A stretch of 30,653 nt of DNA from a virus. The stretch covers positions 1 through 30,653 of the IMG/VR virus record IMGVR_UViG_3300031566_000243; one strand, 5' to 3'. Below, one piece after another: positions 29,134 to 30,653 of the stretch (its first letter is position 1; each line of letters opens with the position of its first letter). A program made the position numbers and the translations under genes. The notes beneath the pieces are model-generated. The model did no database searches. It saw only the letters and a list, made by a program, of their open reading frames with translations, and was not told where the DNA came from.

Positions 29134-29312
29134 GTTAAATCTGGGGATTTTGCGAAAGTTTTTTTGGCGTTGTCACGGGCCGTATGAGGCGGTTTGTCGT
29201 CGCCCGAAGTGTATCTACTCGTCTGGCCCAAACAGAAGGCCTTGTAGGGCACTTTTTGTTTGGCGTAACCCGTGTCTGTGTAAGGGGTTAGGGAAACACG
29301 GTATGTCCCGGG
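29134..29312. other. Gene-free region between lysis and early genes
   Basis: Largest intergenic space. It lies between the lipoprotein stop at 29313 and the early promoter. I see no ORF with a ribosome site, no strong terminator (only a weak 6-bp CCGTGT/ACACGG stem at 29270-29300 without a T-run), and no tRNA. It may hold regulator binding sites or the end signal of the late transcript. Confidence 0.6.
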
Positions 29313-29564
29313 CTATTGCGTAGATTGCCCTGGGTCAGGCAGGCAGAACCATCCCGCGGGTAGGTCAACGCGCCCGGCGACCTCCTGGCCGCTTTCGTCA
29401 GCGACCCAGACCTTCGCCCGCCGAATTGTCGTCCTGAGTCTCACCGGCTCCCCGGTCGGTACCAGGATGGTATGACTCGCGCAGCCGGCCAAGCAAGCGC
29501 TCGCGCAGAGAGTCCCGGCGACCGCCAACTTCGAGAGGGTTGTCCAAGGCGTTTCGTATCGCAT
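29313..29564 (-). CDS. Lipoprotein, o-spanin-like candidate, nested in another gene's frame
   Basis: 83 aa from ATG 29564. MRYETPWTTLSKLAVAGTLC, then ASACLAGC, is a signal peptide with lipobox LAGC (Cys28). The mature part VPTGEPVRLRTTIRRAKVWV, then ADESGQEVAGRVDLPAGWFC, is a strand-rich segment I recall from a common small phage protein family of unknown function. The first 167 nt overlap the 81-aa gene in a different frame, like Rz/Rz1. An outer-membrane lipoprotein in a lysis cluster suggests a spanin role. The partner lacks a clear N-terminal membrane helix, so the assignment is tentative. Confidence 0.72.
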   Translation of the reverse strand: MRYETPWTTLSKLAVAGTLCASACLAGCASHTILVPTGEPVRLRTTIRRAKVWVADESGQEVAGRVDLPAGWFCLPDPGQSTQ

Positions 29565-29643
29565 CGGCAATAATCTCCGAGAGGATGGGGGCGCACTCCG
29601 CGAGCACGCCCCCGAGGAATCGGCCCAAGGAACTCGCAATCAC
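29398..29643 (-). CDS. Lysis-cluster protein, 81 aa, partly overlapped by the lipoprotein gene
   Basis: GTG 29643 overlaps the holin-like stop (GTGA). Residues 2-35 form an amphipathic helix (ASSLGRFLGGVLAECAPILS, EIIADAIRNAL), residues 36-58 a charged helix (RRDSLRERLLGRLRESY), and the end is disordered. I know similar small proteins next to holin-like genes in other phages, with no defined function. The position of the nested lipoprotein would fit an inner spanin partner, but the N-terminal helix is too polar for a confident membrane anchor. Confidence 0.66.
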   Translation of the reverse strand: MIASSLGRFLGGVLAECAPILSEIIADAIRNALDNPLEVGGRRDSLRERLLGRLRESYHPGTDRGAGETQDDNSAGEGLGR

Positions 29644-29813
29644 TTGGCATCATCCTTTGCGAAGTAGAGGCCGAACGCGGTTGTGACCGCGGCCACGGCC
29701 AAGCCCCATTGTGGGACGGTTGAGACGTCGCCGTCGAGCAGCGGTATAACCACCAAGGTTCCAACCGCGGCGATGATTGCCAACACTCCACATACAGTCG
29801 TTCGCCAACTCAT
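29640..29813 (-). CDS. Holin-like small membrane protein, 57 aa
   Basis: Too short for ordinary ORF cut-offs. ATG 29813 overlaps the zinc-ribbon stop (ATGA) with GGTGAGGA upstream, and its TGA overlaps the next GTG. SWRTTVCGVLAIIAAVGTLV is membrane span one, a polar DGDVSTVPQWG turn follows, then LAVAAVTTAFGLYFAKDDAK is span two. The W-[K/R]-T-T start, the D-G-D-xS-TVP-xWG turn and the FAKD end are features of a widespread holin-like phage protein. Expected in the inner membrane, timing lysis. Confidence 0.8.
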   Translation of the reverse strand: MSWRTTVCGVLAIIAAVGTLVVIPLLDGDVSTVPQWGLAVAAVTTAFGLYFAKDDAK

Positions 29814-29995
29814 TCCTCACCCTCCATTCTGTTCTCCGGCTGGCCACCGTAGGTCACGTTCCCGTCGGCGTCAAGCCGCATATAGTTCTTGCACTGCCCG
29901 CAGAGAATCATCTTGTCCTCACCCTCGCGCGGGATGTCGGTTGGGTATGTCCAGGCCCGACACCAAGGACATTGCACTTGCTGGTAGTCACTCAT
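29810..29995 (-). CDS. Zinc-ribbon protein, 61 aa
   Basis: ATG 29995 overlaps the fibre stop as TAATG. Two CxxC pairs (CPWC at residues 9-12 and CGQC at 32-35) form a zinc ribbon. Acidic C-terminus (GQPENRMEGEE). It sits between fibre and holin-like gene. Possibly a structural or assembly protein; the family is not recognised. Confidence 0.74.
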   Translation of the reverse strand: MSDYQQVQCPWCRAWTYPTDIPREGEDKMILCGQCKNYMRLDADGNVTYGGQPENRMEGEE

Positions 29996-30653
29996 TATAC
30001 CACCTCCCCGCTCAGGGTTATACTGTCCGGGGCGTCACTGTTCGGCGTGGCTGTGTGCTCGTCCACATTGGTAGTCTCGATACCACCTGGGTCATTGTCG
30101 GTAGCGATGCGGACAACGAAGCGATATTCCGTCTCGTCAACCAGCGCGGCGCTCGTCCAGGAATAGCGGTCGATGTCGGTGGGATTGTTCATTGCCACCG
30201 TGCCCACGACCGACGTATAGTCTACCGTCCCGGTGCCGTTGTCATAGTAAACGCGAGCCTCTTTTGCGACGTAGCCGCTATGTGGAATATAGGTGAACCC
30301 GACCGTCACCTTACCACCGCCAGCGGAGTCCGCGGTTACGAACTGCGGATTGTTGGGAGCGGCCTGCTCCGCTCCGCTTACGGTGTGTATTGTCACCGCC
30401 TGGTCGATATTGCCCTCGACATTGCCGTCGGTGTCGCGCGCCCTGACCAAGAAGATGTAGGTTCCGGTCAAGCCGGTCATGTCCTTCTGCCAGGTCACGG
30501 TCGGGTGGTTGACAGTGGCAACGACGCTATCGGCGCTGAGCAACAACTTGCTCTCGCCGTCGCTTGAGTAGACCCGATAGTCCTGAATGTCCGCGGATGT
30601 GCTGGCTGTCCAGGTCAGCGTCAGGGTCACATCAACCATGCTCACCGCGAGGC
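29995..30653 (-). CDS. C-terminal part of the fibre: fibronectin type III domains (5' end outside window)
   Basis: The frame is open from the window end to a TAA at 29995. VDVTLTLTWTASTSADIQDY, then RVYSSDGESKLLL and GTYIFLVRARDTDGN, is a clear FN3 domain. A second (NPQFVTADSAGGGKVTVGFT ... TEYRFVVRIATDND) follows. The only in-window start, GTG 30645, has no ribosome site. If the ends are joined, the frame continues from the fibre gene at base 1 (junction codon AGC), giving GDADTSLAVSMVDVTLTLTW as one run. FN3 modules are common in phage tail proteins and bind surface sugars weakly. Confidence 0.84.
   Translation of the reverse strand, partial: LAVSMVDVTLTLTWTASTSADIQDYRVYSSDGESKLLLSADSVVATVNHPTVTWQKDMTGLTGTYIFLVRARDTDGNVEGNIDQAVTIHTVSGAEQAAPNNPQFVTADSAGGGKVTVGFTYIPHSGYVAKEARVYYDNGTGTVDYTSVVGTVAMNNPTDIDRYSWTSAALVDETEYRFVVRIATDNDPGGIETTNVDEHTATPNSDAPDSITLSGEVV

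Noticed and set aside
29270-29300. Terminator after the lipoprotein gene
   Set aside because: The CCGTGT/ACACGG stem is only 6 bp with a 20-nt loop and no T-run on the transcribed strand.
29683-30567. Plus-strand open frame of 294 codons at the right end
   Set aside because: Antisense to FN3, zinc-ribbon and holin-like genes that are tightly coupled. Residues are Arg/Val/His-rich without motifs.

Overview
The window reads as the complete genome of a tailed dsDNA bacteriophage with siphovirus-type genes, all on the minus strand. It is probably circular or circularly permuted and was opened inside a tail-fibre gene. The fibre reading frame runs off base 1 without a stop. If base 1 is joined to base 30653, it continues in the same frame into the fibronectin-III ORF at the right end, giving one protein of about 564 residues. 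Coding density is very high: most neighbouring genes overlap by 1-11 nt at ATGA, GTGA or TGATG junctions, and no gene-free stretch exceeds about 230 bp. The host cannot be named. A lipobox lipoprotein with spanin-like overlap, AGGAGG-type ribosome sites, a sigma70-like promoter and a DnaA-box match suggest a bacterium, probably with a Gram-negative type envelope.

In transcription order (right to left): 29105-29133 carries a strong sigma70-type promoter in the only sizeable intergenic region. From it runs the early block (29083 to about 18640). This holds small hypothetical proteins, an XRE-like regulator, two tiny double-membrane-span proteins, a RecB/Cas4-like Fe-S nuclease, a candidate annealing protein and a phage replication-initiator-like protein. 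Further on are a RuvC-like resolvase, zinc-finger proteins, a DUF5131 (Gp37/Gp68) protein, a four-repeat protein with a glycine tail, a metallophosphoesterase, a DUF4406-like protein and an excisionase-like HTH protein. The 3' half of the initiator gene and the DNA after it look like a replication origin: four 11-bp iterons, a DnaA-box match, CGTGAC repeats and an AT-rich stretch of 8-bp repeats.

The late block follows: small and large terminase, HK97-type portal, minor head protein, prohead protease and major capsid protein. After a GC-rich hairpin comes a four-gene sugar cassette inserted between capsid and neck genes: a two-domain glycosyltransferase, a sugar epimerase/dehydratase, a methyltransferase and a second glycosyltransferase. 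Next come neck and connector genes, tail terminator, tail tube, tail-assembly chaperones G and G-T (through an apparent -1 frameshift), a short tape measure, distal tail proteins and the fibre. The block ends, across the junction, with a zinc-ribbon protein and a compact lysis-like cluster: a holin-like protein, an 81-aa protein and a lipoprotein nested in another frame.

No integrase, DNA polymerase, replicative helicase, tRNA or endolysin was recognised. The phage appears to borrow the host replisome. Either its lysis enzyme is highly diverged or it lyses by another route.
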